A stretch of 64,000 bases of DNA from Algoriphagus yeomjeoni (GTDB lineage Bacteria > Bacteroidota > Bacteroidia > Cytophagales > Cyclobacteriaceae), in the NCBI RefSeq assembly GCF_003259505.1, contig NZ_QLLK01000017.1, positions 1 to 64,000 on the forward strand, in the 5' to 3' direction. Numbering within the stretch: the first letter of the stretch is position 1; every line of letters starts with the position of its first letter. Both the position numbers and the translations under genes were made by a program. Under the pieces are notes generated by a model, which saw only the letters and a list, made by a program, of their open reading frames with translations, searched no databases and was not told the origin of the DNA. Positions 52,997-63,249 of the stretch are shown one piece after another.

Positions 52997-54742
52997 TTAA
53001 TAACCAGGGTTTTGAACCAAGAAACCTTCTATATTGGAAGCTCCGTCAATCGCTCGTTGGGGGATCGGGAATAGTCTTTTGTTGGGATCACTATCGGTCT
53101 TTTCTGTCCAGCTATCTTCATATTTACCAAATCTGATTTGATTGGTTCTTCTCAAACCTTCCCAGTACAACTCAAAGCCTGATTCACGAAATAAAATATC
53201 CAAATCTATTGAAGATAAAGGAGCAGGTGTTTGCGCTGGACGTGCTGTTCTCGAAGTTCTGAGCATATTGACATCTGCAAGAGCACCTGCATTGTCACCT
53301 TTTCGCAACTTAGCCTCAGCGCGCATCAAATAGATCTCACCCAATCTCAATAAAACGATATCCACACTGCTATTTGAACAGCAATTTGGCGCGGTACGGC
53401 TAAACTGATATTTGGAGAATCTATGACCGGTGTTATGCAAGCTACCCTCACTGGTGAAATCTACTTGGAAGGTGTGATCTACGTAGCGAATATTTGCTCC
53501 GCTGCTTCTTCTATTAATCACAGGATATATTCTCACTTTTCCGTCAGCATCACGGATAATAGCACCAGTTTCATCTTTACGAGGTCCCCAGATAATATTT
53601 CGCAGGATACCTCGGTCCATTTCAAACTGGGTATCTTCTACTGAATAATAGTGATCCGCATCATTTGTAGGATTTACACCTGTCAAGTCCTGAAGATTTT
53701 CTGGAACCAAAGTATTGCGCTTGAAGAAACGAGCATCTGCATCTGCAGGATCTACATTACCGTACGCGTCATACCAGCTTTGGATGAAATCCGGCGTAGC
53801 AGCTACTGCATCTGTGCCTCTTGTGCTCGGGTATTCAGGTCTCGGCACCTGATCCCCTGAAATAGACCAATACTGCCATCTGCTATGCTCAGTCTGCAAA
53901 ACACCTCTCTGATCAAGAGAGAAGATAATTTCCTTATTAGTATTGTTGTCGTCATTAAACAAATCGAAATATTCAGGAGATAAAGTGTAAGGTCCGTTGA
54001 TGATATTACTTGTGTATTCGATGACCTTATCCATATCTTCAGTCCTGAAATCAGGCGTACCATATGGGTCACGATATACCGCAGCATTCAAATACAATCG
54101 AGCCAATAGTCCCTCAACTGCAGATTTATTCATACGACCAGGACCATTGCTGCTACTGATCACATTGACTACAGAGAGTAGCTCATTTTCAATGTATTCC
54201 AGTGCTTCCTCACCACGTAAAATGATAGACTGTTCGTCAGAAGCGTCTTTTCTAAAAACCAGCCCCCAGTTGTCCAATGCTAGCATATTCAAGTACGCCT
54301 TCATGGCTACCATTTCATACAAAGGATTTTGCGCGTTGGTATTGCCATTTTCCACCTCGAGAGTCAATTGCTCCTCTGCTGCCACAGCTCTGGAAAGCGT
54401 CAAGGTAATGTAAGTCCAAGCGTCTCCAACTAAGCTATTGCCAGGAGTCATCAAATGCTGGTGAATAGCGATAAACTTACCTCCATCAAACCAATCTGTA
54501 CCACCACGGTAAGGAAGAATCCCTTCATCTGAAGCTACTTCCTGAAGTCCAAAATTCACGGTGTGAAGCCATACCTGACGAAGCATGCCATACACCGGAG
54601 CAATGGAACCACTAACGATTTCCGCTTCGCCTGTGCCTGTAAGCGACTCATCGAGGATTTCTTCGTCGAGCGTGGTACAGCTGATAAAAGCCAGCAAAAA
54701 TGCAGCAATTGGAAGTATTATGTTATACTTTATATTTTTCAT
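52997..54742 (-). CDS. SusD/RagB family lipoprotein, pair 2
   Basis: A 581-residue surface glycan-binding lipoprotein with cysteine 22 in 'AFISCTTLDEEILDESLTG', helical repeats ('YEMVAMKAYLNMLALDNWGLVF'), and the SusD C-terminus 'ILFRESGFELYWEGLRRTNQIRFGKY...LFPIPQRAI'. It is paired with SusC 2 (gap of 44 bp, no leader element). The long divergent region between this pair and the hydrolase operon probably holds promoters for both. Confidence 0.95.
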   Translation of the reverse strand: MKNIKYNIILPIAAFLLAFISCTTLDEEILDESLTGTGEAEIVSGSIAPVYGMLRQVWLHTVNFGLQEVASDEGILPYRGGTDWFDGGKFIAIHQHLMTPGNSLVGDAWTYITLTLSRAVAAEEQLTLEVENGNTNAQNPLYEMVAMKAYLNMLALDNWGLVFRKDASDEQSIILRGEEALEYIENELLSVVNVISSSNGPGRMNKSAVEGLLARLYLNAAVYRDPYGTPDFRTEDMDKVIEYTSNIINGPYTLSPEYFDLFNDDNNTNKEIIFSLDQRGVLQTEHSRWQYWSISGDQVPRPEYPSTRGTDAVAATPDFIQSWYDAYGNVDPADADARFFKRNTLVPENLQDLTGVNPTNDADHYYSVEDTQFEMDRGILRNIIWGPRKDETGAIIRDADGKVRIYPVINRRSSGANIRYVDHTFQVDFTSEGSLHNTGHRFSKYQFSRTAPNCCSNSSVDIVLLRLGEIYLMRAEAKLRKGDNAGALADVNMLRTSRTARPAQTPAPLSSIDLDILFRESGFELYWEGLRRTNQIRFGKYEDSWTEKTDSDPNKRLFPIPQRAIDGASNIEGFLVQNPGY

Positions 54743-54786
54743 TTCTTTAAGATTTTCTGGAAGATTAACTAGTGATCTATTCGTGT

Positions 54787-57700
54787 TTAAAAGGTGACAT
54801 TCAAGTTAATAGTGAATGTCCTAGCTCTTGGGTAGGTGAATCTGTCGATTCCGAAAGTCTGTATACCAGCAGAAGTAGAGCCTGTATTTACTTCAGGATC
54901 AAATCCGGAGTAATCCGTGATTACGAAGAGATTTTGACCAGTGACTGAGAGGCGGATATTTTGGAAAGTATTGCCCATTCCAAAGCTTGTCGGATTCACA
55001 TTGTAGCCCAAAGTGGCATTGTTCAGTCTAAAGAAAGAGCCGCTCTCCAAGAATCTTGTAGAAACAGTATTGGAGTTGTTGAAAGATTCTTCTGGAAATT
55101 GTACGGCAAAATCTGTTGTGTTATTCGATCTGGAAAGTTGGGCTTTGGTAAACAAAGACATAGTGGTGTGATTGTAAATCTTGTTTCCAGCAGCCCCATT
55201 AAAGTTTAGTCCTAGGTCGAAATTATCAAATCGAAAATTTGTGTTGAATCCGTAGATAACCTTTGGAATAGCGCTTCCCACTACACTTCTGTCATTGTCC
55301 AGGATCTGTCCATCATTGTTGATGTCTACGAATCTATTGAGGCCATCCTCTCCGATTCCATCAAACTCAAGCATATAGAAAGCTCCAATTGGCTGGTTGT
55401 TGATGTATCCGTTGATAGTTGCGCCAGTTTGTCCGGCACCCTGAGCTGCTCCAGTAGTCAAGACCGCATAAGGAGAGTCTCTTACTTCGTTTTGAATAAA
55501 TGTGATGTTACCGCCAATTTCATAGGAAAAAGACTTTGTTTCTTTACTGGCATAATTCAAGGTAAGCTCAACTCCACTGTTGTGGATTTCCATATTGTCG
55601 ATATTATCCCAAAAAGTGGAAGTCGGTTGCACCGGATCCGCCGGAACTACCTCAAGGAGGATATTTGAAGATACTTTGTTGAAATAATCCAAAGTACCTG
55701 TCAATCTGTAATCCCTCAAGGCAAAATCAATCCCGAAATCGATTTGAGTGGAGACTTCCCATTGCAAATTCGGATTTGCCAATCTCGTGAATACAATGCC
55801 GTATGGATAGCTATCTAAGGTCGTTCCGTCTGTGTCTATAGGATATGTATTCAAACTGCCTGAACCAGTGGCCAATCGATCTTCGGAATAGCTGGCTTTG
55901 GTGATTTTGGATGGAATCTCCTGATTTCCAGTTTGTCCCCAGCTCGCACGTACTTTTAGGTTGTTGAAAACGGAATTGGCCATGAAAGCTTCTTTGCTCA
56001 AATTCCAACCCAAAGCAAATGAAGGGAAGTATCCGTATTTGTTGTTCTCCCCGAATTTAGAAGAACCGTCTGCACGGAAAGTGGCCGTGAACAAATATTT
56101 ATCTGCATACACATAATTCAATCTACCGAAGAAGGACTGTAATTCATTTCGGGTCGCAGAGGCATTGACCGTTGTAGGAAACTCGCTCGTGCTATTATGA
56201 TCCTGATATCTTGGCTCTATATTATTGGCTGCGAATCCTCGGTAAGAAGTACCTCTAAACTGGTCTAGAAAAGTCTGGTAAGAATGGCCCGCTAATACCG
56301 TGAAATTGTGTTTGTAATTGTTCCAATTGTACGTCAACGTGTTTTCTACAAGACTATTGGTATTCGAAGAAATAAGCTCATCCAAGGTACCGTCGGACAC
56401 ATTGGATTCATTGATTACCTCAGTATATGGCTTGTATTGTACGTATCGATTTGTATTGGAATAATCCACACCTAAATTCAACTTATAAGTCAGGCCATCA
56501 AAAATCTCAAAGGATGGAGAGATAGTCCCTAAAATCCGGTTGTTTGCTGCATCATCACTGTACAAATCATATCTCTTAATTGGATTCAGTGCATTGGTAT
56601 TCAAAAGAGTAGGCTCACCATCTGTGAAAGCTGGAATTGTGGGATTAAGACCCAGCATATCGCTAATCGTGCCTGTAATTACTGGTCGAAGGTTTTCAGT
56701 ATAGGCAGCAGTAAGATTGTAATCAATATTCATCCTGCCATCAAAAGCCTTCTGATTTACGTTCAGTTTACCTGAATAGCGCTTCAAATCACTGTTTTTC
56801 AAAATACCTTCTTGCTCTTGATAACCTAGAGATGCGAAGTAGGAAAACCGCTCTGTATTGGCTCCACTCATAGATAAACTATAATCCTGAGAGAACCCTA
56901 CCTGAGTCAATTCCTCTTGCCAATTGGTGTTGCCTCCGAAATCTTCCAGATTACCTCCTACAGCTACTACTTGCTCTCTAAACTCATCTGCTCCAAAAAC
57001 ATCGATTTGCTTTGCCATTTTAGACCAGGATGCTCCAGCAGAGAAGTTAACTTGAGAACTTCCCATTTTGCCCTTTTTGGTGGTAATCACCACAACCCCA
57101 TTTGAGGCACGAGAACCATAAAGCGCAGTTGCACTAGCGTCCTTCAGCACATCTATGCTGGCGATATCATTGGGATTTAGAAAGTTGAGCGGATTAGAAG
57201 CTACGCCAGTTCCGGAATTGTCCAATAAAAACCCGTCCAAGACATAAAGTGGCTGCGTACCTGAGCGTAAACTTCCGATTCCCCGGATAATCACATTTTG
57301 GTTTGCTCCAGGCTCTCCACTGGTAGAAGTAATATTTACTCCAGCCATTTTGCCCTGCAACAGATCAACTGGATTTGTGATCACGCCTCTATTGAAATCT
57401 TCACTTTTAACAGAGCTTATCGCTCCAGTTACATCCGATCTTTTTTGGGTACCGTAGCCGATTACAACCAATTCATCCAGTTGAGTAGCATCTGGCTGCA
57501 ATTGCACATCAATGATAGATTTCCCATTTACAGAGATTTCCTGAAGGATATACCCTACATATGAAATCTGAAGGATGGCATCTTCACCCACCTCAATAGA
57601 AAATTTACCATCAAGATCTGTTACGGTTCCATTCACAGTTCCCTTGATCTGAACAGTTGCGCCTGGTAGTGGTTGACCGGTTTCATCTGTGATTGTTCCA

Positions 57701-57858
57701 GTCACTGACTGCTCAGCCGAAATCAAACCAGAGGTCGGAAGACTGGCGCCTATCTCTAGCCCATTCGCGAATACTTGCGAAGAACTGTCGAAAGTTGTCC
57801 ACATCAACACAAATGCGGACCCATAAATAATTTTAGATAATTGTAATTTTGTATTCAT
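54787..57858 (-). CDS. SusC/RagA family TonB-linked outer membrane protein, pair 2
   Basis: A 1023-residue TonB-dependent importer with a signal region, a carboxypeptidase-regulatory-like domain ('VTGTITDETGQPLPGATVQI', about 49-125) and the TonB box 'DELVVIGYGTQKRSDVTGA'. A plug domain follows ('GEPGANQNVIIRGIGSL', 'VLKDASATALYGSRASNG'), then the barrel ending 'ARTFTINLNVTF'. It probably imports an oligosaccharide released by the neighbouring enzymes. Confidence 0.96.
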   Translation of the reverse strand: MNTKLQLSKIIYGSAFVLMWTTFDSSSQVFANGLEIGASLPTSGLISAEQSVTGTITDETGQPLPGATVQIKGTVNGTVTDLDGKFSIEVGEDAILQISYVGYILQEISVNGKSIIDVQLQPDATQLDELVVIGYGTQKRSDVTGAISSVKSEDFNRGVITNPVDLLQGKMAGVNITSTSGEPGANQNVIIRGIGSLRSGTQPLYVLDGFLLDNSGTGVASNPLNFLNPNDIASIDVLKDASATALYGSRASNGVVVITTKKGKMGSSQVNFSAGASWSKMAKQIDVFGADEFREQVVAVGGNLEDFGGNTNWQEELTQVGFSQDYSLSMSGANTERFSYFASLGYQEQEGILKNSDLKRYSGKLNVNQKAFDGRMNIDYNLTAAYTENLRPVITGTISDMLGLNPTIPAFTDGEPTLLNTNALNPIKRYDLYSDDAANNRILGTISPSFEIFDGLTYKLNLGVDYSNTNRYVQYKPYTEVINESNVSDGTLDELISSNTNSLVENTLTYNWNNYKHNFTVLAGHSYQTFLDQFRGTSYRGFAANNIEPRYQDHNSTSEFPTTVNASATRNELQSFFGRLNYVYADKYLFTATFRADGSSKFGENNKYGYFPSFALGWNLSKEAFMANSVFNNLKVRASWGQTGNQEIPSKITKASYSEDRLATGSGSLNTYPIDTDGTTLDSYPYGIVFTRLANPNLQWEVSTQIDFGIDFALRDYRLTGTLDYFNKVSSNILLEVVPADPVQPTSTFWDNIDNMEIHNSGVELTLNYASKETKSFSYEIGGNITFIQNEVRDSPYAVLTTGAAQGAGQTGATINGYINNQPIGAFYMLEFDGIGEDGLNRFVDINNDGQILDNDRSVVGSAIPKVIYGFNTNFRFDNFDLGLNFNGAAGNKIYNHTTMSLFTKAQLSRSNNTTDFAVQFPEESFNNSNTVSTRFLESGSFFRLNNATLGYNVNPTSFGMGNTFQNIRLSVTGQNLFVITDYSGFDPEVNTGSTSAGIQTFGIDRFTYPRARTFTINLNVTF

Positions 57859-58480
57859 AAAATTTATTGTGTATAAAAAGAGAACAATCCGAACAGAATA
57901 ACTAACCCGATTGAATTAGCTTAGCCAATAGTTAAACACAAAAGTATTATACAAATAACACAGTCCTGTTAAGGGAATTTTAGGCCTATATTAAATATAT
58001 CCCTCAATTTTCAGATCTATTTTTCAATCAGTAATCATTTCCTCTCATAGAGTTTGAAAAAATTAGAAAGGAGAGTAAGCATTGACAAAAGCGGACCAAA
58101 ACGTCTTCCTGAGCCTCAATGAAGAGAAAAATTAATGTTCTGTAAAAAAAATAAACTTTATTAAATTATTTTTATGTTAAAAAATTATTCTCTTTTGACA
58201 CGACAAAATTACTTATATTAATTCAATATTATATAGACGATATTTTTGATCACTAAGGATCATATTTTCAATTTATAAAATTTATAATAATTTAATAAAA
58301 CAAATGAAACATATAGTAAAATAAATAGCCTGATTCTTTCCCGAATTACTCAGAAAATAAACTCTTCCAACCTGAGGACGGATTGATGATTGTCGTGAGA
58401 ATTCCTTCGCTTTCAAAATCAAGTTGCCGAATAGCTATTAATTAATTAGCTTTTAGCTACTAACAAAAACCCAATTCCAA
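57859..58480. other. Divergent AT-rich promoter region
   Basis: No gene is visible in these 622 bp between susC 2 and the hydrolase operon. A candidate -7 box for susC, TACTTTTG on the minus strand, is at 57939-57946, about 80 nt upstream of the start codon; no convincing TTTG -33 element was seen. The remainder is strongly AT-rich. Confidence 0.45.
57939..57946 (-). promoter_or_regulatory. Candidate -7 box of susC 2
   Basis: TACTTTTG on the minus strand fits TAnnTTTG and is identical to the box before amt. It would give a 5' leader of roughly 75 nt. Confidence 0.35.
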
Positions 58481-59935
58481 ATGCAACTACTTTTTCCTCG
58501 TCCCACACTGGTTTTTACCTGTGCCTATTTTTCTATCTGCCTTGTTTTCTCCTCCTGCCAAAAGCCAGAAGAAAAAATAATAGCTGAAGAAATCCTGTCA
58601 GAAAACCTATTGAAAGACTATGTAATGGCTCCTGATTCTGCGTTCAAATTTGAGATTGTCCGTACGGTCACTGGAACTGATTATGACTATCACGTTCTGA
58701 AGATGACCTCTCAGAATTGGCTAACCTCTGATTTGGTAGATAAGACAGAATGGTGGCATTGGGTGTCCATAGTGGTACCGAGAGATACTCCTTTTGAAAC
58801 CGGCATGATGTGGATTGGCGGAGGGAGCACCAACACCAAAATGCCGGAAAATCCTGATGAATTTATCCTAGCTGCGGCAATGCAGACAAATTCCATTGTT
58901 GCACAGGTTCATAATATTCCATTTCAGCCCTTAACCTTTGCCAATGATCCCGAAGGAGAGAGGTATGAAGATGCCATTATTGCTTATGGTTGGAGGAAGT
59001 TTCTGGAAGGAGGAGCCAAAGACGAAGATGCGATTTGGTTGGCTCGCCTGCCAATGACCAAAGCGGTAAAACTTGCAATGGATGCAACCTCGGAGGTAGT
59101 AAAAACTCTTTATGAAAAAAACCTTAACAACTACGTCGTAGCTGGAGCATCGAAACGTGGTTGGACCACTTGGACGATTGCAGCTATGGATGATAGGGTT
59201 GTTGCGATTATTCCAATCGTCATAGACATGCTAAACTTAGAACCTTCATTTAACCATCACTGGAAAAACTATGGATTCTGGGCTCCAGCCGTAGATAATT
59301 ATGTAAATGAAGGAGTAATGAAATGGATGGGAACTCCAGAATTTGATCGACTTTTAGAAATTACAGAACCCTATACTTTTGCAACGGAAATGGAACTGCC
59401 CAAGCTTCTGATAAATGCAGCAGGAGACCAATTCTTTCAGCCAGATAGCTGGGAATTTTATTGGGATGATTTGCCCGGGGAAAAGCATATTCAATATGTG
59501 CCGAATTTCGGCCATGACATAGGAGACTCTGATGCAGTACCCAATATGATCTCCTTTTATTCCGCTGTTTTAAACCAAAACCCTAGACCTAAATACGAAT
59601 GGAAAATTGAAGGAGACCTCATTTCATTTCAAGCAGATCCTGCCGATAAACCTATTTCAGTCAAAGTATGGAGCGCATATAATGATAAAGCAAGAGATTT
59701 TAGAGTGGATGTTTTTGGACCTAATTGGCAAGCAACTGAGCTAGAATCAGCAGCAGATGGAAATTATGAATTCAAAATGACAGAGCCAGAGAGCGGCTAT
59801 AGAGGGTATTTTATGGAGGTGACTTTTGCGGGACAAGCGCCTATGAAAGTGACAAGTGGCGTGGAAGTTTTGCCTAGGTCCTATCCATTTGACGAATTCA
59901 TTCCTGAGCATTTAGAATCTTCTAGCTCCAATTAA
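58481..59935 (+). CDS. PhoPQ-activated pathogenicity-related (PqaA-like) hydrolase
   Basis: A 484-residue lipoprotein (cysteine 26 in 'CLVFSSCQKPEEK') of the PhoPQ_related family, an alpha/beta-hydrolase group of unclear substrate. The nucleophile elbow is 'GASKRGWTTWT', the acid region 'LPKLLINAAGDQFFQPDSW' and the histidine 'VPNFGHDIG'; 'TEWWHWVSIVVP' near the N-terminus is typical. It is coupled to the next gene (TAATG overlap) and lies in a putative glycan degradation operon. Confidence 0.9.
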   Translation: MQLLFPRPTLVFTCAYFSICLVFSSCQKPEEKIIAEEILSENLLKDYVMAPDSAFKFEIVRTVTGTDYDYHVLKMTSQNWLTSDLVDKTEWWHWVSIVVPRDTPFETGMMWIGGGSTNTKMPENPDEFILAAAMQTNSIVAQVHNIPFQPLTFANDPEGERYEDAIIAYGWRKFLEGGAKDEDAIWLARLPMTKAVKLAMDATSEVVKTLYEKNLNNYVVAGASKRGWTTWTIAAMDDRVVAIIPIVIDMLNLEPSFNHHWKNYGFWAPAVDNYVNEGVMKWMGTPEFDRLLEITEPYTFATEMELPKLLINAAGDQFFQPDSWEFYWDDLPGEKHIQYVPNFGHDIGDSDAVPNMISFYSAVLNQNPRPKYEWKIEGDLISFQADPADKPISVKVWSAYNDKARDFRVDVFGPNWQATELESAADGNYEFKMTEPESGYRGYFMEVTFAGQAPMKVTSGVEVLPRSYPFDEFIPEHLESSSSN

Positions 59936-61134
59936 TGATGAAAAAACTAATCCTATTTATAGCGTCTATTTTCGTTTCAATTAACTCTTTTGTTATGGCT
60001 CAGCGGGCAGCAAATTATGATGAGGCTAAAGTCCCACCACTAGTTCTTCCAGATCCCTTTATCAGTGAATCTGGGCAATTGATTCAAAGTATTTCAGACT
60101 GGGAAAACATCCGAAGACCAGAGTTATTGAAATTATTCACAGAGGAGGTTTACGGTCCAATTAGAACTGATTTCGATGAGATTTCTTTCAAAGAAGTCTC
60201 AGAAAGCACCAACCCTTATCCAGACCAGGCGATTTTCAAAGAGTTGGATATTACAGTTGCAAGAAATGGAAAATCTCATACCATGAGATTAAATGTATTC
60301 CTTCCAAAATCTAGTGAACGGGAAGTTCCAATAATTTTATTGATCAATCATAGACCAAAATTTAGTGATGGCAGAATTGCTGAAGAAGGTTATTGGCCAG
60401 TTGAGGCACTTGTTAATAGAGGCTTTGCAACTGCCTCTTTTCATGGAGAAACGGTAGCTCCTGATGATGCAGAAAAATTCTCCGAAGGTATACTTTCCAC
60501 GCTATATCCTGAGGAACTAAGTAAAGCCGATGGCATGCGAACATTCGGAGCATGGGGATGGGCTGCTATGAGAGCTATGGATTATTTCGAACAGCAACCG
60601 ATGATAGATGTCACAAAATCAGTTTTGGTCGGGCACTCCAGAGCTGGGAAAACAGCACTTTGGACTGGCATAAATGATAATCGCTGGGCAGTGGTGATCC
60701 CTAATGAATCCGGTTGCGGTGGAGCAGCACTTTCCAGGCGAAAGTTTGGTGAAACAGTGAAAATTATAAATACGTCCTTCCCACACTGGTTCAATGACAA
60801 TTTCAAAAAATACAATGATCAGGAGAACTCCTTACCGATTGATCAACATATGCTAGCTATGATGGTGGCACCAAGAGCAATTTATTATTCTAGTGCCCGA
60901 GAGGATTTGTGGGCAGATCCAAAGGGTGAATTTCTATCCATGCAATTGGGAAGTAGAGTTTACAGGGATATTTATAAAAAATCTGTAGAATTCCCCTCAG
61001 CTTTTGAAGAACTAGAGGGGCCCATTATTCAAAGCTTTGCCGGATATCATATTAGAGATGGAAAGCATGGGTTAACCTTGGAAGACTGGCGCCATTTCAT
61101 GGATTTTGCAGAATTCAATTTTCAGAATAAATAA
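59935..61134 (+). CDS. CE15-like glucuronoyl esterase family hydrolase
   Basis: A 399-residue secreted alpha/beta hydrolase (signal MMKKLILFIASIFVSINSF). 'VLVGHSRAGKTALWTG' holds the nucleophile serine, with the 'GCSRxGK'-type surroundings of carbohydrate esterase family 15. 'NESGCGGAALSRRKFGE' and 'FPHWFNDNFKKYND' are also typical of CE15, and the histidine is in 'GYHIRDGKHGLTLEDW'. CE15 enzymes cleave ester bonds of glucuronic acid, so uronate-containing glycan is a likely target. It is coupled to the PqaA-like gene. Confidence 0.87.
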   Translation: MMKKLILFIASIFVSINSFVMAQRAANYDEAKVPPLVLPDPFISESGQLIQSISDWENIRRPELLKLFTEEVYGPIRTDFDEISFKEVSESTNPYPDQAIFKELDITVARNGKSHTMRLNVFLPKSSEREVPIILLINHRPKFSDGRIAEEGYWPVEALVNRGFATASFHGETVAPDDAEKFSEGILSTLYPEELSKADGMRTFGAWGWAAMRAMDYFEQQPMIDVTKSVLVGHSRAGKTALWTGINDNRWAVVIPNESGCGGAALSRRKFGETVKIINTSFPHWFNDNFKKYNDQENSLPIDQHMLAMMVAPRAIYYSSAREDLWADPKGEFLSMQLGSRVYRDIYKKSVEFPSAFEELEGPIIQSFAGYHIRDGKHGLTLEDWRHFMDFAEFNFQNK

Positions 61135-61225
61135 TCATTCAGGTGAGTACAAGACAGTAAATCGAACTATTGGCTGCTTTTTGTTAATTTAAACCTGAAT
61201 TACACCTTTACAATTCAAAACTAAT

Positions 61226-62236
61226 ATGTTTCAAGTCTCTACTATTTTTATCGCATTGATTCTAGGCTTTTTAAACAATGAGGTTGAAAAACCAACAGTT
61301 AAAATCCTAAAATCAGAATTTATCTACGAGACAGCACCTTTCCCTTCCTGTCATGCTTCAACTTTAATTGAGACTGAACGAGGGATATTGGCGGCTTGGT
61401 TTGGAGGGACCTACGAAAGGCATCCTGACGTCAGTATTTACACTTCTCTTTTAGCAAATGGCGAATGGTCAAAACCAGAAATGGTCGCCGATGGAGTAGA
61501 AAACAAAGACTTTAGAAATCCTACTTGGAATCCAGTTTTATACAAAAGTCCTGCTGGGAATATCTTCCTTTTTTACAAAGAAGGACCAAACCCAAGAGAA
61601 TGGTGGGGGTTGTACAAAACCTCAGACGATGAGGGAAAAACCTGGTCAAAGGCAATTCAAATTCCACCCGGAATGCTTGGCCCAGTTAAAAACAAAGCAG
61701 TGCTTTTAGAAGATGGTACACTCCTCCACCCATCTAGCTTCGAAACCAACGGCGTTTGGAGCATGCATGTGGAAACTACCAATGCAGAAGGCCAGAATTG
61801 GAAAAAAACCGAAATTGACAATGGTGAATTTCATGCGATTCAACCGACTATTTTGCAATACCCAAACAACAAGCTACAAATGCTAGCCCGAACTCAAGAA
61901 GATGTAATCGGCTCAACCTGGTCTATGGATGGAGGCAAAACCTGGTCTAAAGTAGAATCAACAGGCTTGATTCACAATAACTCTGGAATTGATGCGGTGA
62001 CTTTGCAAAATGGAACGCAACTTTTGCTTTGCAATCCAATCAAGGATGGAAGAAACAAGCTTTCTCTCATGATGTCTATTGATGGAGTGAATTGGGATGA
62101 GATTTATGTCTTGGAAGATCAGCCCAAAGGTGAGTTCAGCTATCCGGCAATCATTCAGGCAGAGGACGGCACCGTTCATCTGACTTACACTTATAATAGA
62201 GAGAAGATAAAATATGTGTCTCTCTCACTAGAATAA
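61226..62236 (+). CDS. BNR/sialidase-fold exo-enzyme
   Basis: A 336-residue six-bladed propeller of the sialidase (BNR_2) type with a signal segment. Asp-box motifs are 'SDDEGKTWSK', 'TNAEGQNWKK' and 'SMDGGKTWSK'. 'GILAAWFGGTYERHPDVS' matches a conserved region of the family, and 'RNPTWNPVLYKS' and 'FLFYKEGPNPREWWG' follow. The fold is used by neuraminidases and by other exo-glycosidases or lyases, so the activity is open. It sits between the CE15-like and DapA-like genes. Confidence 0.85.
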   Translation: MFQVSTIFIALILGFLNNEVEKPTVKILKSEFIYETAPFPSCHASTLIETERGILAAWFGGTYERHPDVSIYTSLLANGEWSKPEMVADGVENKDFRNPTWNPVLYKSPAGNIFLFYKEGPNPREWWGLYKTSDDEGKTWSKAIQIPPGMLGPVKNKAVLLEDGTLLHPSSFETNGVWSMHVETTNAEGQNWKKTEIDNGEFHAIQPTILQYPNNKLQMLARTQEDVIGSTWSMDGGKTWSKVESTGLIHNNSGIDAVTLQNGTQLLLCNPIKDGRNKLSLMMSIDGVNWDEIYVLEDQPKGEFSYPAIIQAEDGTVHLTYTYNREKIKYVSLSLE

Positions 62237-62254
62237 CCTTTTCTAACATATTTT

Positions 62255-63181
62255 ATGTCTTTTTCGCAACCTTTTAGAGGTATAATTCCTCCAATGATAA
62301 CGCCGTTAAACCCGGATTTTTCTTTAGATAAAAAAAGTTTAGACCTCATCTTAGAGCACATGATAGCTGGCGGCGTTCATGGTGTTTTTATTCTGGGAAC
62401 CACCGGAGAGTTCGCGAGCTTGAGTTCAAGAGTGAAGAAACAGCTGATTGAATTGACCTGTAAAAAAGTAGATCAGCGAATTCCAGTTTTAGTAGGGATT
62501 TCAGATTGCTCTTTTGAAGAAAGTTTGGATCTAGCTAAATGTGCCAGAGATGCTGGAGCGGATATTTTGGTGGCGACCAATCCCTTCTATATGAATATCG
62601 GGCAGGAGGAATTGATTTTCTATTTTTCTAAGTTGGCTGATCAGGTAGAACTCCCAGTCTTTCTATACAATATGCCATCGCATACAGGAATAAATATTGA
62701 TTTGGAGACAGTTAAAGTTCTTGTTGAACATCCTAATATCATTGGAATCAAAGACAGTTCTGGGGATAAAAAATACTTTGAAAGCCTATGTGACACTTTC
62801 CGTGAACACCCAGAATTCACCATTTTGGTTGGCCCAGAAGAGATTTTGATGGAGACTATGAATATGGGAGGACATGGCGGAGTCTCAGGCGGTGCAAATT
62901 TATTCCCCGCACTTTATGTCAAACTTTTTGAAGCTACAGAATATCAAGACCTGGAAAGAATGAAAGTCCTGAATGAAACTGTCCAATTTCTTAGCAAGAA
63001 TCTATATAGCCATGGCACATACAAATCGAATTACCTGAAAGGGTTGAAGGCTTCCATGGCCTTTGAAGGCTTGTGCCAGGGAGTTTTAGCAATGCCACTG
63101 AGTGCCTTCGATGAATCTGAAATAGCAGATTTAAGGGAAAAATATGAAGCAGTCAAAGAGGCTGTCACAAAGGCTGTCTAA
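62255..63181 (+). CDS. DHDPS/N-acetylneuraminate lyase/KDG aldolase family protein
   Basis: A 308-residue class I aldolase of the DapA family. Schiff-base lysine K166 lies in 'IIGIKDSSG', tyrosine Y138 in 'VFLYNMPSHTG', and the carboxylate-binding 'GTTGEF' at 48-53. Family members make dihydrodipicolinate, cleave N-acetylneuraminate, or split 2-keto-3-deoxy sugar acids. The operon context with a CE15-like esterase favours a sugar-acid aldolase, and the sialidase-fold neighbour leaves N-acetylneuraminate lyase open. It lacks a signal peptide, so it is cytoplasmic. Confidence 0.88.
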   Translation: MSFSQPFRGIIPPMITPLNPDFSLDKKSLDLILEHMIAGGVHGVFILGTTGEFASLSSRVKKQLIELTCKKVDQRIPVLVGISDCSFEESLDLAKCARDAGADILVATNPFYMNIGQEELIFYFSKLADQVELPVFLYNMPSHTGINIDLETVKVLVEHPNIIGIKDSSGDKKYFESLCDTFREHPEFTILVGPEEILMETMNMGGHGGVSGGANLFPALYVKLFEATEYQDLERMKVLNETVQFLSKNLYSHGTYKSNYLKGLKASMAFEGLCQGVLAMPLSAFDESEIADLREKYEAVKEAVTKAV

Positions 63182-63187
63182 AAATAA

Positions 63188-63219
63188 AAGGGCTATCTAA
63201 TTATTTTCAGATAGCCCTT
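63188..63219. terminator. Bidirectional terminator
   Basis: AAGGGCTATCT and AGATAGCCCTT form an 11-bp stem with a 10-nt loop between the aldolase-family gene and pntB, both of which end here. Confidence 0.85.
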
Positions 63220-63249
63220 ATTATATATAGGTTTGAGATAAATAGGCAA

